A DNA stretch of 64,000 bases, taken from NCBI GenBank assembly GCA_018654575.1, contig JABILI010000077.1, forward strand, positions 1 to 64,000, read 5' to 3'. The notes beneath the pieces were generated by a model. That model had not been told where the DNA came from. It did no database searches and saw only the letters and a list, made by a program, of their open reading frames with translations. The DNA comes from Porticoccaceae bacterium (lineage in GTDB: Bacteria; Pseudomonadota; Gammaproteobacteria; Pseudomonadales; Porticoccaceae). Positions 45,018 through 54,524 of the stretch are shown here, in pieces (within the stretch, counting starts at the first letter, position 1; each line of letters opens with the position of its first letter). The translations under genes and the position numbers were made by a program.

Positions 45018-46325
45018 TTATTTCTCGAACAATGCCATTGCTTCCACATGGGCGGTATGAGGGAACATATCTAGCACCCCAAGATCTTTCATCTTATAGC
45101 CGGCGTCTAAAAGATGCTTTGCGTCTCTGACCATTGTCGACGGATGGCAGGAAATATAAATCACCTGTTTGGCTCCTGACTTAGCGACCCAAGGCATGAT
45201 ATCTATGGCGCCACTACGTGGCGGATCAAGCACTACTAAGTCTAGCGATTTTGGGATTTCCTTTATTTTATTTAGACTGTTCTTCTGAGTAAGATCGGCT
45301 GTAAAAAATTGTGCAGTCGTGATCTCGTTTTCGATAGCATTTTGTGCGGCGCCGGCCACTAAACTATTCAATCCTTCAACACCAATCACTTGATCAAACT
45401 GCTTTGCTAAGGGCAATGAAAGATTACCAGCTCCGCAGAATAAGTCGACCGCAACACCCGAACTGCTAGGAGAGACTAGCCGGAGCATTTGATCCACCAT
45501 TTTGGTATTAATCTCGCCATTCACTTGAATGAACTGTCCTGGCTTAAAACGGAACTTAAGGTCTCCCGGCACATTAAGATACAGCTCGTCAGCGCCCTCG
45601 TCTAACCGACGAAACTGGCCATTCTTACCCACCTTCCACCAACACTGGATAGGGGGCTCTCCAAGAGCCTGGAGGCTTTCTCTTATATCCTTGAGCTCAT
45701 CTTCTTTAAGTCGACGACTCGCTTCCAGCGCAATTGCGATGGCATTATCAGCACGGACCAACTCTACCTCATAAAGGGTAATATCTGTGGGTAATAATTG
45801 TAGCCACTGCGGCAATACGACTAAGAGTGCCGCTAAAGAATCATCCAACACGAGGCACTCGGTAATAGGCCCTATTCGCCGACTGCCTGTATTACGAAAG
45901 CCAACAATAAACTGACCGTCCTTAGCTCTTTGCACTGCAAGCCGGGCACGACGTCGATAACCCCATTGAGAACCATTGATCGGTGTTAGTAATGACTCAG
46001 TCATTACATTTGCCCGCTCGAAACTATTCAACACCTGAGTTTTTTTAAATTTAATTTGTTGCTGGTGATCAAGGTGCTGCAAGCTGCAACCACCACAACG
46101 AGAAAAGTGCTTACAGCCGGGTTCTACTCGATGTTCTGAGGTTATACTAAGACTGCGTATACGCCCTTCACCGTAATTACGCTTTTCATTGGTAACTTGA
46201 AACTCAACCGACTCACCTGGCAGTGCACCCTCGACAAAATAGGCTTTACCGTTAATTCGACCTACACCTCGGCCATCATGAAGAAGATCCACGATATCGC
46301 AATTGAGAAGCCGCTGTTTAACCAT
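45018..46325 (-). CDS. rlmD: 23S rRNA (uracil-1939-C5)-methyltransferase RlmD
   Basis: 435 residues: a TRAM domain (~5–62), [4Fe-4S] cysteines C71, C77, C80 and one in 'GPITECLVL' (~158), matching the E. coli RumA pattern, then the SAM domain with 'VDLFCGAGNLSLPLA', 'VLDPPRSGA', catalytic Cys in 'YISCHPSTMVRDA' and base Glu in 'FPHTAHVEAMA'. It methylates U1939. The 122-bp gap to glyA contains no clear terminator. Confidence 0.94.
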   Translation of the reverse strand: MVKQRLLNCDIVDLLHDGRGVGRINGKAYFVEGALPGESVEFQVTNEKRNYGEGRIRSLSITSEHRVEPGCKHFSRCGGCSLQHLDHQQQIKFKKTQVLNSFERANVMTESLLTPINGSQWGYRRRARLAVQRAKDGQFIVGFRNTGSRRIGPITECLVLDDSLAALLVVLPQWLQLLPTDITLYEVELVRADNAIAIALEASRRLKEDELKDIRESLQALGEPPIQCWWKVGKNGQFRRLDEGADELYLNVPGDLKFRFKPGQFIQVNGEINTKMVDQMLRLVSPSSSGVAVDLFCGAGNLSLPLAKQFDQVIGVEGLNSLVAGAAQNAIENEITTAQFFTADLTQKNSLNKIKEIPKSLDLVVLDPPRSGAIDIMPWVAKSGAKQVIYISCHPSTMVRDAKHLLDAGYKMKDLGVLDMFPHTAHVEAMALFEK

Positions 46326-46677
46326 AGGATGCCTAGATGGGATTATCAGAAATAGCGTTTATATTTAGCAAAGAGTCACCAATAAAACCCGTTTGGGTCG
46401 CTAGTTTACACTCTGGACTATGGAGCCGCTAAAAAAAGATTTATATCGAACCTAAAATAGGCAATCTAATTAGACCTTAAGGCCGTAATCCAAAGGCAAT
46501 AAGGTAAATAAATTATCCTAATCAATTAAAACTATTAGACCAAGTGCAAAGATTAGGATTACACTGGAATCGAGGCTTTTAAGTTAGCTCTCACAAAAAT
46601 ATAACCTCACAACTGTAGAGGTCTTTTAACGCAGATATGAATCACTTATGTTTATATCTGATATACGAGGTATAACT
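46326..46677. other. Divergent intergenic region rlmD / rubrerythrin
   Basis: 352 bp, A/T rich, holding promoters in both directions. No RNA gene or strong hairpin was found. The upstream in-frame ATG at 46648 is unlikely to be used: the ribosome site ACGAGG lies ~7 nt before the ATG at 46678. Confidence 0.5.
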
Positions 46678-47097
46678 ATGTCATTACAAGGTTCAAAAAC
46701 CGAAGAAAGCTTAAAAGCCGCATTTGCTGGTGAATCTCAAGCCAACCGTCGTTACCTATATTTCGCCGCCAAAGCTGACGTTGAGGGCTACAACGATGTA
46801 GCTGCAGTGTTTCGCTCGACCGCAGAAGGTGAGACTGGTCATGCGCACGGTCATCTTGAATATCTCGAGGAAACCGGCGATCCAGCGACTGGGATGCCAT
46901 TTGGCGGTACTCAAGAGAATCTTGAAAGCGCTATTGCTGGTGAGACCCATGAGTACACTGACATGTATCCAGGTATGGCAAAAACTGCTCGTGACGAGGG
47001 TTTTGACGAGATAGCTGATTGGTTCGAAACGCTGGCGAAGGCAGAACGCAGCCACGCTAACCGATTCCAAAAAGCGCTCGATCAGCTGGACGATTAA
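46678..47097 (+). CDS. Rubrerythrin (without rubredoxin domain)
   Basis: 139 residues, a ferritin-like four-helix di-iron protein: '[16 protein letters not shown]' (~12–27) and '[15 protein letters not shown]' (~43–57) for the first iron ligands, '[17 protein letters not shown]' (~75–91) and '[11 protein letters not shown]' (~117–127) for the second. It lacks the C-terminal CxxC rubredoxin module. Rubrerythrins reduce hydrogen peroxide, here needing a separate electron donor; the Fe-S oxidoreductase gene 94 bp downstream is the obvious candidate. A start at 46678 matches the family length. Confidence 0.92.
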   Translation: MSLQGSKTEESLKAAFAGESQANRRYLYFAAKADVEGYNDVAAVFRSTAEGETGHAHGHLEYLEETGDPATGMPFGGTQENLESAIAGETHEYTDMYPGMAKTARDEGFDEIADWFETLAKAERSHANRFQKALDQLDD

Positions 47098-47125
47098 ACG
47101 GCTCTATAACCAGTTTTATCGCTAG

Positions 47126-47153
47126 TGCTGGGGCATTGAATATGGCTCCAGCA
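47126..47153 (+). terminator. Hairpin between rubrerythrin and Fe-S oxidoreductase genes
   Basis: TGCTGGGGC (47126–47134) pairs with GCTCCAGCA (47145–47153), one G·U, 10-nt loop, followed by TTT. It is either a partial terminator that lowers downstream expression relative to rubrerythrin, or an mRNA-stabilising hairpin. Confidence 0.5.
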
Positions 47154-47191
47154 TTTCTGTGGCCCCCTGTTAATGCTTTAGGAGATAATAA

Positions 47192-48529
47192 GTGGCTCAA
47201 CGTGAAGGTAATTTAGTCGCGCCAACGCGCCATCCTTTGGACTGGCAGTCAGACGCATTTTATGACCAAGAATCTCTCGATACAGAGCTAGAGCGTGTAT
47301 TTGATATCTGCCACGGCTGTCGAAGATGCGTCAATCTCTGCGACTCATTTCCAACACTGTTTGATCTTGTCGACGAATCAGAGACTTTTGAAGTAGACGG
47401 CGTTGATAAGACTGATTTCAGTAAAGTAAGCGACCAGTGCTACCTCTGTGACCTATGCTATATGACCAAATGCCCTTACACTCCTCCTCACGAGTGGGCT
47501 GTGGATTTTCCTCACCTTATGCTAAGAGCTAAGGCGGTAAAGTTTGAACAACAAGGTGCAAAACTGCGCGATAAAGTCCTCACCAATACCGACACCGTGG
47601 GCAAGCTTGCCTCCATTCCTTTGGTTGATATCACCGTCAACGCGTTAAATAAAAACACCCTATTCCGCAAGGCTCTGGACAATGGCTTTGGAGTTCACCA
47701 TGAAGCGCCAGTACCTGAATATCACAGCAACACCCTGCGCAAGCGTATGGCGTCAGTCATTAAAGATGATGTGCCGGTTGAAGTAGCATCCGTTGGTAAG
47801 ACCACCGGCAAAATTGCCCTTTATGTGACCTGCTATGGCAACTACAACAGTCCAACTCTAGGGGAGGACTTCTACCAGGTGTTTCGCCACAACGGCATCC
47901 AAATGGATCTTGTCTCAAAAGAACGATGCTGCGGCATGCCTAAACTAGAATTAGGCGACCTCAAGGCGGTGGAAAAACTGAAAAACGCCAATATCCCAGT
48001 GTTGGCAAAACTGGTTGACGAGGGCTATGACCTGACCGCTCCAATTCCGTCCTGCGTGTTAATGTACAAGCAAGAACTGCCGCTTATATTCCCCGGGGAC
48101 CCAGACGTTATAAAGGTCCAAAAAGCGTTTTTTGACCCCTTTGAATACCTCTTTTTACGTCACAAAGAAGGTGCATTAAACACCGACTTCGCCAATCCTT
48201 TAGGGGGTATTAGCTACCAAGTTGCATGTCACCAAAGAGTCCAGAATATTGGCCTCAAGACAAGGGATATTTTGAGCCTAATCCCTGATACCAAAGTGCA
48301 CTCCATCGAAAGATGCTCAGGGCATGACGGCACCTACGCGGTAAAAACAGAAACCCGAGACAAATCAGTAAAAATTGCGCGGCCAGTGGTTCGTAAAGCC
48401 AATGACCAAAACGCAGACCACTTTACGAGTGACTGCCCCATGGCAGCTACCCACATTAGTAATCTTTCAAGCTCAGATAAAAAGCCAGAACACCCAATGA
48501 CTTTGCTGAGAACATCTTACGGAATTTAA
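47192..48529 (+). CDS. GlpC/HdrB-like Fe-S oxidoreductase (CCG domains)
   Basis: 445 residues, GTG start with GGAG 8 nt upstream. Two cubane sites lie near the N-terminus: C40xxC43xxC46xxxC50 and C83xxC86xxC89 with C94. The C-terminal half has a CCG motif ('ERCCGMPKLE', ~250) and a degenerate second one ('ERCSGHDGTYA', ~390), as in GlpC and heterodisulfide-reductase subunit HdrB relatives. It likely passes electrons from a flavoprotein or quinone to a partner; rubrerythrin upstream and DUF3501 downstream (9 bp) suggest that partner. No own flavin domain. Confidence 0.88.
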   Translation: MAQREGNLVAPTRHPLDWQSDAFYDQESLDTELERVFDICHGCRRCVNLCDSFPTLFDLVDESETFEVDGVDKTDFSKVSDQCYLCDLCYMTKCPYTPPHEWAVDFPHLMLRAKAVKFEQQGAKLRDKVLTNTDTVGKLASIPLVDITVNALNKNTLFRKALDNGFGVHHEAPVPEYHSNTLRKRMASVIKDDVPVEVASVGKTTGKIALYVTCYGNYNSPTLGEDFYQVFRHNGIQMDLVSKERCCGMPKLELGDLKAVEKLKNANIPVLAKLVDEGYDLTAPIPSCVLMYKQELPLIFPGDPDVIKVQKAFFDPFEYLFLRHKEGALNTDFANPLGGISYQVACHQRVQNIGLKTRDILSLIPDTKVHSIERCSGHDGTYAVKTETRDKSVKIARPVVRKANDQNADHFTSDCPMAATHISNLSSSDKKPEHPMTLLRTSYGI

Positions 48530-48538
48530 AGGCGATTT

Positions 48539-49132
48539 ATGAACCAACTCACGCGACAAGACCTTTGGTCATTAGAACAATATTCAGAGCGACGGCAGTC
48601 ATTTCGCGCTGAAGTAATGATGCATAAAAAAAACCGCCAGATCACACTAGGCACCCATGCTCGGTTTTGTTTTGAAGACCAACTCACAATGCGCTACCAA
48701 ATCCAAGAAATGTTGCGCATCGAACGTATCTTTGAAGCCGGCGCTATTCAAGAAGAGCTCGATACATACAATCCCCTTGTTCCGGATGGCAGAAACCTCA
48801 AAGCAACCTTTATGCTTGAATATGACGACATCGACCAGCGTAAAGTTATGCTGCAAAAACTTAGAGGCGTCGAAAAGCAACTATGGCTTGAAGTAGAAGA
48901 TATGCCGCGCATTACTCCTGTTGCTGACGAAGACCTAGAACGTGAAAACGATGAAAAAACATCAAGCGTGCACTTTCTGCGTTTTGAGTTTTCAATCGAA
49001 CAAATTGCGGCGCTCAAACAGGGAGCTAAACTCAGTTTAGGGATAGACACCCCATTAATAGAGCCCAACGCAATGGTTGTGCTTGACCCCATAAGGTCTG
49101 CCCTGATTAATGATTTCGACCCTGCAGATTAA
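48539..49132 (+). CDS. DUF3501 protein
   Basis: 197 residues, soluble, no signal peptide. 'LTRQDLWSLEQYSERRQSFRAEVMMHKKNRQI' at the N-terminus and 'LRIERIFEAGAIQEELDTYNPLVPDGRNLKATFMLEYDD' in the middle are typical of DUF3501. No catalytic motif is evident. The family is, to my knowledge, functionally uncharacterised but recurrently placed next to GlpC-like Fe-S proteins and rubrerythrins, as here (9 bp after the oxidoreductase). Likely an accessory of that redox complex. Confidence 0.85.
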   Translation: MNQLTRQDLWSLEQYSERRQSFRAEVMMHKKNRQITLGTHARFCFEDQLTMRYQIQEMLRIERIFEAGAIQEELDTYNPLVPDGRNLKATFMLEYDDIDQRKVMLQKLRGVEKQLWLEVEDMPRITPVADEDLERENDEKTSSVHFLRFEFSIEQIAALKQGAKLSLGIDTPLIEPNAMVVLDPIRSALINDFDPAD

Positions 49133-49153
49133 GTCTTCTACGAAAGTCACTGA

Positions 49154-49186
49154 AAAGAACAGTTAGGCTACCTCAAAATGTTCTTT
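49154..49186. terminator. Hairpin between convergent DUF3501 and acyl-CoA ligase genes
   Basis: AAAGAACA (49154–49161) with TGTTCTTT (49179–49186), 8-bp perfect stem, 17-nt loop. A/T-rich arms; a plausible weak bidirectional terminator. Confidence 0.4.
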
Positions 49187-49246
49187 CTGGTTAAATCAAT
49201 CAACCCCTGAGCCAGATAATTCTGTTTTTTTTGTATCTCTAAGACC

Positions 49247-50791
49247 CTAAATAATTTGGGTTTTGTGGTCAGCCCAATACTTATCTCGGAGCAGGCGCTT
49301 ATAAAGTTTACCAGTAGGATGCCGAGGCAATTCCTTGTCAAAATCAACAGATTTAGGACATTTTATTTTCGCCAAACTCTGCTGGCAAAATACCATTAGT
49401 TCTTGCTCTAAGTCTGGCCCTACATCAGCCCAGTCCATTGGTTGGACAACGGCTTTAACCTCTTCACCAAAATCTTCATTAGGTACACCAAATACAGCGA
49501 CATCAGCGACCTGTGGATGCATGATCAATCGGTTTTCCGCTTCTTGTGGATAAATATTCACGCCACCTGATATGATCATAAAGGCCTTGCGATCGGTTAA
49601 ATACAAAAACCCCTCTTCGTCTACACGCCCTACATCACCGAGCGTTGTCCAGCCTTTTGCATGCTTTGACTCTTTCGTTTTGTCTGGATCATTGTAATAT
49701 TCGAACACAGGACCATCCGCGAAATAAATGGTTCCTGCCTCTCCTACAGCAACCTCATTCCCATCATCATCACAAATATGCAAAACGCCAACCATTGCCT
49801 TACCGACACTTCCTTTATGAGCCAACCATTCATCGGAGTTAATCGCGCAAAAGCCATTACCTTCTGAGCCAGCATAATACTCAAAAATCACCGATCCCCA
49901 CCAATCAATCATTTTTTCCTTGATCTCTATCGGGCAGGGCGCCGCCGCATGAATCGCAACCTGCAATGACGAAATATCATATTTAGTGCGGGTCTCTTCT
50001 GGCAATTTCAACATTTTTACAAACATAGTGGGCACCCACTGGCTGTGGGTGATCTGGTGTTTTTCAATCAAGCGTAACGCTTCTTCTTCATTAAAGTCTT
50101 CCATCACTACACTAGTGCCACCAAAGAGCAGCGTTACGAGGTTATAGCGCAGTGGAGCTGCATGATAGAGAGGCGCCGGAGATAAATAGACCGTTTCACT
50201 GCCAAAGCGGTAGAGCCCTTTTGACAACAGTACTAAATTAGCGGACTCATCTCCTACATTTGTATCTGGTAAAGGAATTTTAACGCCCTTGGGTTGCCCT
50301 GTAGTCCCCGAGGAGTAGAGCATATCAGTGCCGGCAGCTTCATCAACGATAGGGTATTGCGACATCTGGTCACGCAAGGCCTCGTAACTGTCATAGCCAC
50401 TTACTGTGCCATTAACCATTAGTCTAGATTGAACGGCAGACATATCATCAAGCAATTCAGTCGCCAACGCACCTTTCTCAATAGAGCTGATAAAGAGCTT
50501 TGCGCCACAGTCGTTAATAATATAGGCGGCCTCGTCGGCTGTAAGTCGAGAGCTAATGGCGGTATAAAATAAGCCAGTCCGCGCAGCTGCCATACAAATT
50601 TCAAGAAATCGGGCGTTATTTTCCATTAAGAGCGCAATATGATCACCTGTTTGCAAACCCAGCGACCTAAATAATTGGGATGTCTGGCATGTTCGTTCGT
50701 TTAACTGTTTATAAGTGACTGTCTCGCCACTGCCCGCCATAATATAAGCCGCTTTGTTGGGTGTCTGTTTTGCAAGGTCGCCGATGTACAC
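49247..50791 (-). CDS. AMP-forming acyl-CoA synthetase
   Basis: 514 residues, GTG start with GGAG ~8 nt upstream. Motifs: 'MLYSSGTTGQPKGVKI' (~157–172), 'YYAGSEGNG' (~308), 'GWTTLGDVGRVDEEGFLYLTDRKAFMIISGGVNIYPQE' (~382–420) and the acylation Lys in 'PTGKLYKR' near the end. FadD-like group acting on medium or long acyl, aryl or steroid side-chain acids; substrate not decidable. It is divergent from the hydroxyisobutyryl-CoA hydrolase gene. Confidence 0.88.
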   Translation of the reverse strand: MYIGDLAKQTPNKAAYIMAGSGETVTYKQLNERTCQTSQLFRSLGLQTGDHIALLMENNARFLEICMAAARTGLFYTAISSRLTADEAAYIINDCGAKLFISSIEKGALATELLDDMSAVQSRLMVNGTVSGYDSYEALRDQMSQYPIVDEAAGTDMLYSSGTTGQPKGVKIPLPDTNVGDESANLVLLSKGLYRFGSETVYLSPAPLYHAAPLRYNLVTLLFGGTSVVMEDFNEEEALRLIEKHQITHSQWVPTMFVKMLKLPEETRTKYDISSLQVAIHAAAPCPIEIKEKMIDWWGSVIFEYYAGSEGNGFCAINSDEWLAHKGSVGKAMVGVLHICDDDGNEVAVGEAGTIYFADGPVFEYYNDPDKTKESKHAKGWTTLGDVGRVDEEGFLYLTDRKAFMIISGGVNIYPQEAENRLIMHPQVADVAVFGVPNEDFGEEVKAVVQPMDWADVGPDLEQELMVFCQQSLAKIKCPKSVDFDKELPRHPTGKLYKRLLRDKYWADHKTQII

Positions 50792-50938
50792 TCAAGATCT
50801 CCGTTGGATACTTTAATACAACTACTCGAATTACCACGGAAGTAAATCATTTTTTGCATCCGGACCGCAAGCAAGGTCGACATTGGAGGTCTTTTTCGCT
50901 ACTGTCTAGGCCATTAATCTATTCATTTGGAGCTTCTA

Positions 50939-52030
50939 TTGAGCCATATTATTACTGACGTTATTGCCGGCGTTGGACTTATTACCCTTGACCGCCCAGC
51001 GGCCCTAAATGCACTTAACCTGGACATGATTCGCGACCTAACCAAAACGCTAATCGACTGGCGTGACGACTCGGCTATTGAAGCGGTTGCGGTGCGCGGT
51101 TCTAACAAGCATGGCCCTTTTGGTGCGTTTTGTGCTGGCGGTGATATTCGCTTTTTCCACACTGCGGGCGTTGCTAATGATCCTGATTTGGAGGCTTTTT
51201 TTACCGAAGAATATCAATTAAATTATTTAATTTTTAACTACCCAAAACCCTATCTAGCCTTTATGGATGGTATTGTTATGGGCGGTGGTATGGGCATTTC
51301 CCAAGGCGCTGTACTTAGAATTGTCACCGAACGAACTAAAATGGCGATGCCTGAAACCAATATTGGATTATTCCCCGATGTTGGCGGGGGTTATTTTCTT
51401 AGCCGATGCCCTGGCAGTAGCGGCGAGTACCTCGCTCTAACTGGAAAATTATTAGTTGGCGCTGACGCATTAGATGTCGATTTAGCCGATGGCCTTGCAG
51501 ATAGCGATGATATGGCTGATCTCTGGGACGGCCTCACCAATAACCCTATGATGTCTGTAACCGCGCGGATTGGCCGTTTGCAGAGTCGCCTCAAGCGGGG
51601 CACCTCATCAGACTGGCTAACACCCGATATTAACTCGATATTTTGCTTAGATAGCGTTAACGATATCATGCAAGCCTTGGCCGAGAGTGATTCACAATGG
51701 GCCGCAGACACCTTGGCAGTATTGCAAAAACGCTCACCTTTGATGCTCCATGTCACCTTTAAACAGCTTCGGCTTGGCCGCTCAATGTCGCTAGCAGATG
51801 ATCTTAGGATGGAAAGAACACTGGTAAGGCACTGCTTTCAAACTGATCATTTACAACGCTCGGGAACAACTAGCGAAACCGTCGAGGGTATTCGCGCGCT
51901 GGCCATAGACAAAGATCATAGTCCAGCATGGAACCCAGCCCGTATCGAAGAGGTAACGTCTGCCATGGTTGATCCTTTTTTTGAAAGTCCGTGGTCCGCT
52001 GAACATCACCCCTTAAAAGACTTGGTTTAA
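50939..52030 (+). CDS. 3-hydroxyisobutyryl-CoA hydrolase (HIBCH-type)
   Basis: 363 residues, crotonase superfamily. 'AFCAGGDIRFF' (~63–73) and 'GIVMGGGMGIS' (~110–120) form the oxyanion hole; 'MPETNIGLFPDVGGGYFLSR' (~139–158) is the HIBCH signature. The C-terminal ~120 residues match the HIBCH-specific extension. It hydrolyses 3-hydroxyisobutyryl-CoA in valine breakdown. The start was set to the TTG at 50939, which has GGAG 6 nt upstream (50929–50932); the longer frame from TTG 50927 would include that ribosome site. Confidence 0.88.
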   Translation: MSHIITDVIAGVGLITLDRPAALNALNLDMIRDLTKTLIDWRDDSAIEAVAVRGSNKHGPFGAFCAGGDIRFFHTAGVANDPDLEAFFTEEYQLNYLIFNYPKPYLAFMDGIVMGGGMGISQGAVLRIVTERTKMAMPETNIGLFPDVGGGYFLSRCPGSSGEYLALTGKLLVGADALDVDLADGLADSDDMADLWDGLTNNPMMSVTARIGRLQSRLKRGTSSDWLTPDINSIFCLDSVNDIMQALAESDSQWAADTLAVLQKRSPLMLHVTFKQLRLGRSMSLADDLRMERTLVRHCFQTDHLQRSGTTSETVEGIRALAIDKDHSPAWNPARIEEVTSAMVDPFFESPWSAEHHPLKDLV

Positions 52031-52054
52031 GAGGCCCCAGAGATAGAGTCCTTT

Positions 52055-52249
52055 ATGTCCTTTGAACTAATTGAAGAGTCCATAACCTGTCCCTTCTGCT
52101 GGGAGACTATTACGCTGCTAGTAGATCCATCAGAATCCCAAACCTACACCGAAGACTGTTTTGTTTGTTGTCGGCCGATTTTGGTGAACACTGATATACA
52201 AGGTGACCATGTTCAGGTGACTGTCACTCAGGAAGACCTAGGCTTTTAG
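52055..52249 (+). CDS. CPXCG-motif cysteine-rich small protein
   Basis: 64 residues. 'ITCPFCWETITLLVD' and 'EDCFVCCRPI' give two CxxC pairs (the second C-x2-CC), a zinc-ribbon-like arrangement of the Cys_rich_CPXG family. The acidic remainder is 'DHVQVTVTQEDLGF'. Function unknown; often next to core metabolism genes in gammaproteobacteria. It follows the HIBCH gene by 24 bp and may be co-transcribed. Confidence 0.85.
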   Translation: MSFELIEESITCPFCWETITLLVDPSESQTYTEDCFVCCRPILVNTDIQGDHVQVTVTQEDLGF

Positions 52250-52306
52250 CCTGAGGGCCTCTGGCTCGTAGATCAAGAGCATTGCGCCGCGGGGAGTCGA
52301 GTTAGA

Positions 52307-54247
52307 TTAATAACTCAGCCCATGCCCAAACTTAAAGATTGGCGCGACTGAATCATCTGGCAGGTCTTCTTTTTGTGCCATCACTGCTGCCATAGAGGAA
52401 GGTATCTCGAAAGGTAACTTTCCTTGCGGGCTAAATTGACCAAAAATCATTTCAAATAATATGGATTCATAAACGCCGAATGTGCCGATAAGGCCGTCAC
52501 TTATTTGATCCAGTTCGGTCAAAATGGCAGGTCGATTGAGGTCAACCACAGTGATTAAGGTAGCAGTCTCGCTGTAGGCTTTTGCTTTGTCTAAAACCGC
52601 GATGTTAAACGCTAGGTTATCGTCAGGTAAAATACTGCTCACCAGCTTGTCCATAAGTTCATCTGAACCTGGCGTTTGATTACCGTTGAAAATGCTCGGT
52701 AAGTAAAGAATGATGACATCTGCCTGATCGGCACTACTAACCATGGTCCCAAAGGATTTTGCCTGCTCTGGATCTAAACCATCAACAAATATTTTAGAGC
52801 CCTGCCTAACCGGTAGCACTGGTACATCAACCATTTTGTTATTGAGTAATACAATCGATTTACGCTGTGCTTCCAACCCAGCCGCAACGTATTCTGGCGT
52901 TTTAACGATTGAAGGAATGGCTTGCTCATCCACCAAGGCGGATTCAAATAAACCCAGTTCAAACTTGTTCAACAGAATGCGTCGCACTGACTGATTAATA
53001 CGCGCTTCGCTAAGCTCCCCTGACCTCACCAGATCAATGATATGTTCGGGATCACTCTCACCACCATATTGATCAACACCAGCATTAATAGACTTTTTAT
53101 AGCGCTCGCGAATCGATAAATTCTCGACACCCCACGCCCGACTCGAAACAATGCCCCAGTCTGTGCAAACCACACCGGTAAAGCCTAATTGATCACGCAA
53201 AAGATCGGTGAGAATCATTTTATTGAAGCCCATAGCGACGTTTTCATCGGTCTGATCAATGGGCACACCGTAGTACGGCATGATCACGCGAAGGCCATTA
53301 TCAATAGCTTTCTTAAAGGGCTCCACGTGGTAATCAAAGTTGCCGCCCGGGTAAACTTGGCGCTTACCGCTGGGTAGGTGTGGGTCAAATCCAAACTCTT
53401 GAGGCCCGCCGCCGGGGAAGTGTTTAACCATCGTCATGACACTGTCCGATGTCAGAGAGGCACCCTGAAAGCCCAGCATATAGGCATTGGTCAGCTGACT
53501 AGATAATTCAGCGTCAGAGCCAAAGGTGCCAAAATTACGCGACCAACGCGGTTCAGTGGCCAAGTCTGCCATAGGGTGCAAAGCCGTGCGCAAACCAACA
53601 GCGCGATACTCTGCTGCTGCAATTTCACCAAAGCGTTTAACAAGATCAACATCGCGTGTCGCGGCAAAACCAAGCTGCGATGGCCAACCGGAAAAACCTT
53701 TTACAGAGAACGCGGCAATGCCGCCACTGGCTGCCTCATGCAGTGGATCTGAACTAATCGTCAGCGGAATACCCAGTCTAGTTCTTGCCGCTATTTTTTG
53801 TAGCCCATTAAGTTTCTCAGCAATCTCTAAAGGGGTTGGCGCACCATAGAAGTTAAAGTGGCTAATATGTTTGTCAAATATCTCTGCGGCGTCTATATCT
53901 ACTCGCCCCATGGCGAAGTGAAAGGCCAGTAGCACAAAATCGGGCTTAATAGCGATTGCTGGATGCATCATCTGACCGACCTTTTCTTCTAAGGTCATTT
54001 GGCTAAGTAAGTCCTCTGCTCTCTCTGAGGCCGATGCTTGTGTATTCTCATAAATATCTAAACGTTGGTTTTTATTTAAATCACGGTAAGCCAAACCATC
54101 GCTCGTAAGCACTTCCACCTCAGGACCAAGGCTAAGGTAAATACGAAGTTTATCGTAGGGCTGTAGTAGTAAATTAGCGGCAAAAACTGTGGCGACCAGT
54201 ATTAACGACAGCGCACCATAGCCAAAATATTTAAAGATCTTTTTCAT
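52307..54247 (-). CDS. Glycoside hydrolase family 3 (beta-glucosidase type)
   Basis: 646 residues from the ATG at 54247 (AAAGGGA ribosome site; a frame extension to 54331 adds a non-conserved basic stretch). N-terminal membrane anchor or signal (~4–24). GH3 N-domain: 'MTLEEKVGQMMHPA', 'MTMVKHFPGGGPQ' (KHF.G motif) and the nucleophile Asp in 'GVVCTDWGIV'. GH3 C-domain: 'QRKSIVLLNN' and 'GKLPFEIP'. It ends exactly at 'KFGHGLSY', so the FnIII-like third domain of many GH3 enzymes is missing. It likely trims beta-glucans or cellobiose in the periplasm. Confidence 0.92.
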   Translation of the reverse strand: MKKIFKYFGYGALSLILVATVFAANLLLQPYDKLRIYLSLGPEVEVLTSDGLAYRDLNKNQRLDIYENTQASASERAEDLLSQMTLEEKVGQMMHPAIAIKPDFVLLAFHFAMGRVDIDAAEIFDKHISHFNFYGAPTPLEIAEKLNGLQKIAARTRLGIPLTISSDPLHEAASGGIAAFSVKGFSGWPSQLGFAATRDVDLVKRFGEIAAAEYRAVGLRTALHPMADLATEPRWSRNFGTFGSDAELSSQLTNAYMLGFQGASLTSDSVMTMVKHFPGGGPQEFGFDPHLPSGKRQVYPGGNFDYHVEPFKKAIDNGLRVIMPYYGVPIDQTDENVAMGFNKMILTDLLRDQLGFTGVVCTDWGIVSSRAWGVENLSIRERYKKSINAGVDQYGGESDPEHIIDLVRSGELSEARINQSVRRILLNKFELGLFESALVDEQAIPSIVKTPEYVAAGLEAQRKSIVLLNNKMVDVPVLPVRQGSKIFVDGLDPEQAKSFGTMVSSADQADVIILYLPSIFNGNQTPGSDELMDKLVSSILPDDNLAFNIAVLDKAKAYSETATLITVVDLNRPAILTELDQISDGLIGTFGVYESILFEMIFGQFSPQGKLPFEIPSSMAAVMAQKEDLPDDSVAPIFKFGHGLSY

Positions 54248-54524
54248 GTTAGTCCCTTTTAGAAAGATCAAAGTGTAAACGTAACCTTTTTGGTTTGCAC
54301 GCCTCGCTCTGCGATTGCATGTCAGCCACAAAATGCAGCTTAGCTACTGTATCTTTTGGCTATTGAAAAAAATATAGACGTCTTTTAAGATTAGCCGCTA
54401 AGTCGGGACCCAGCTTTGCAGTTTTTGCAGTTCGCCAACAAGTCATAAAAATTAGGCATGGGGCGTTATACTTTCGTAACCATCTTGCCCTTTACTTAAT
54501 TCATTTAATAAAAATCGATTACTC

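Noticed and set aside
46648-46677. Ten-codon N-terminal extension of rubrerythrin
   Set aside because: The ribosome site precedes the ATG at 46678, and family proteins start at the MSLQGSKT-like position.
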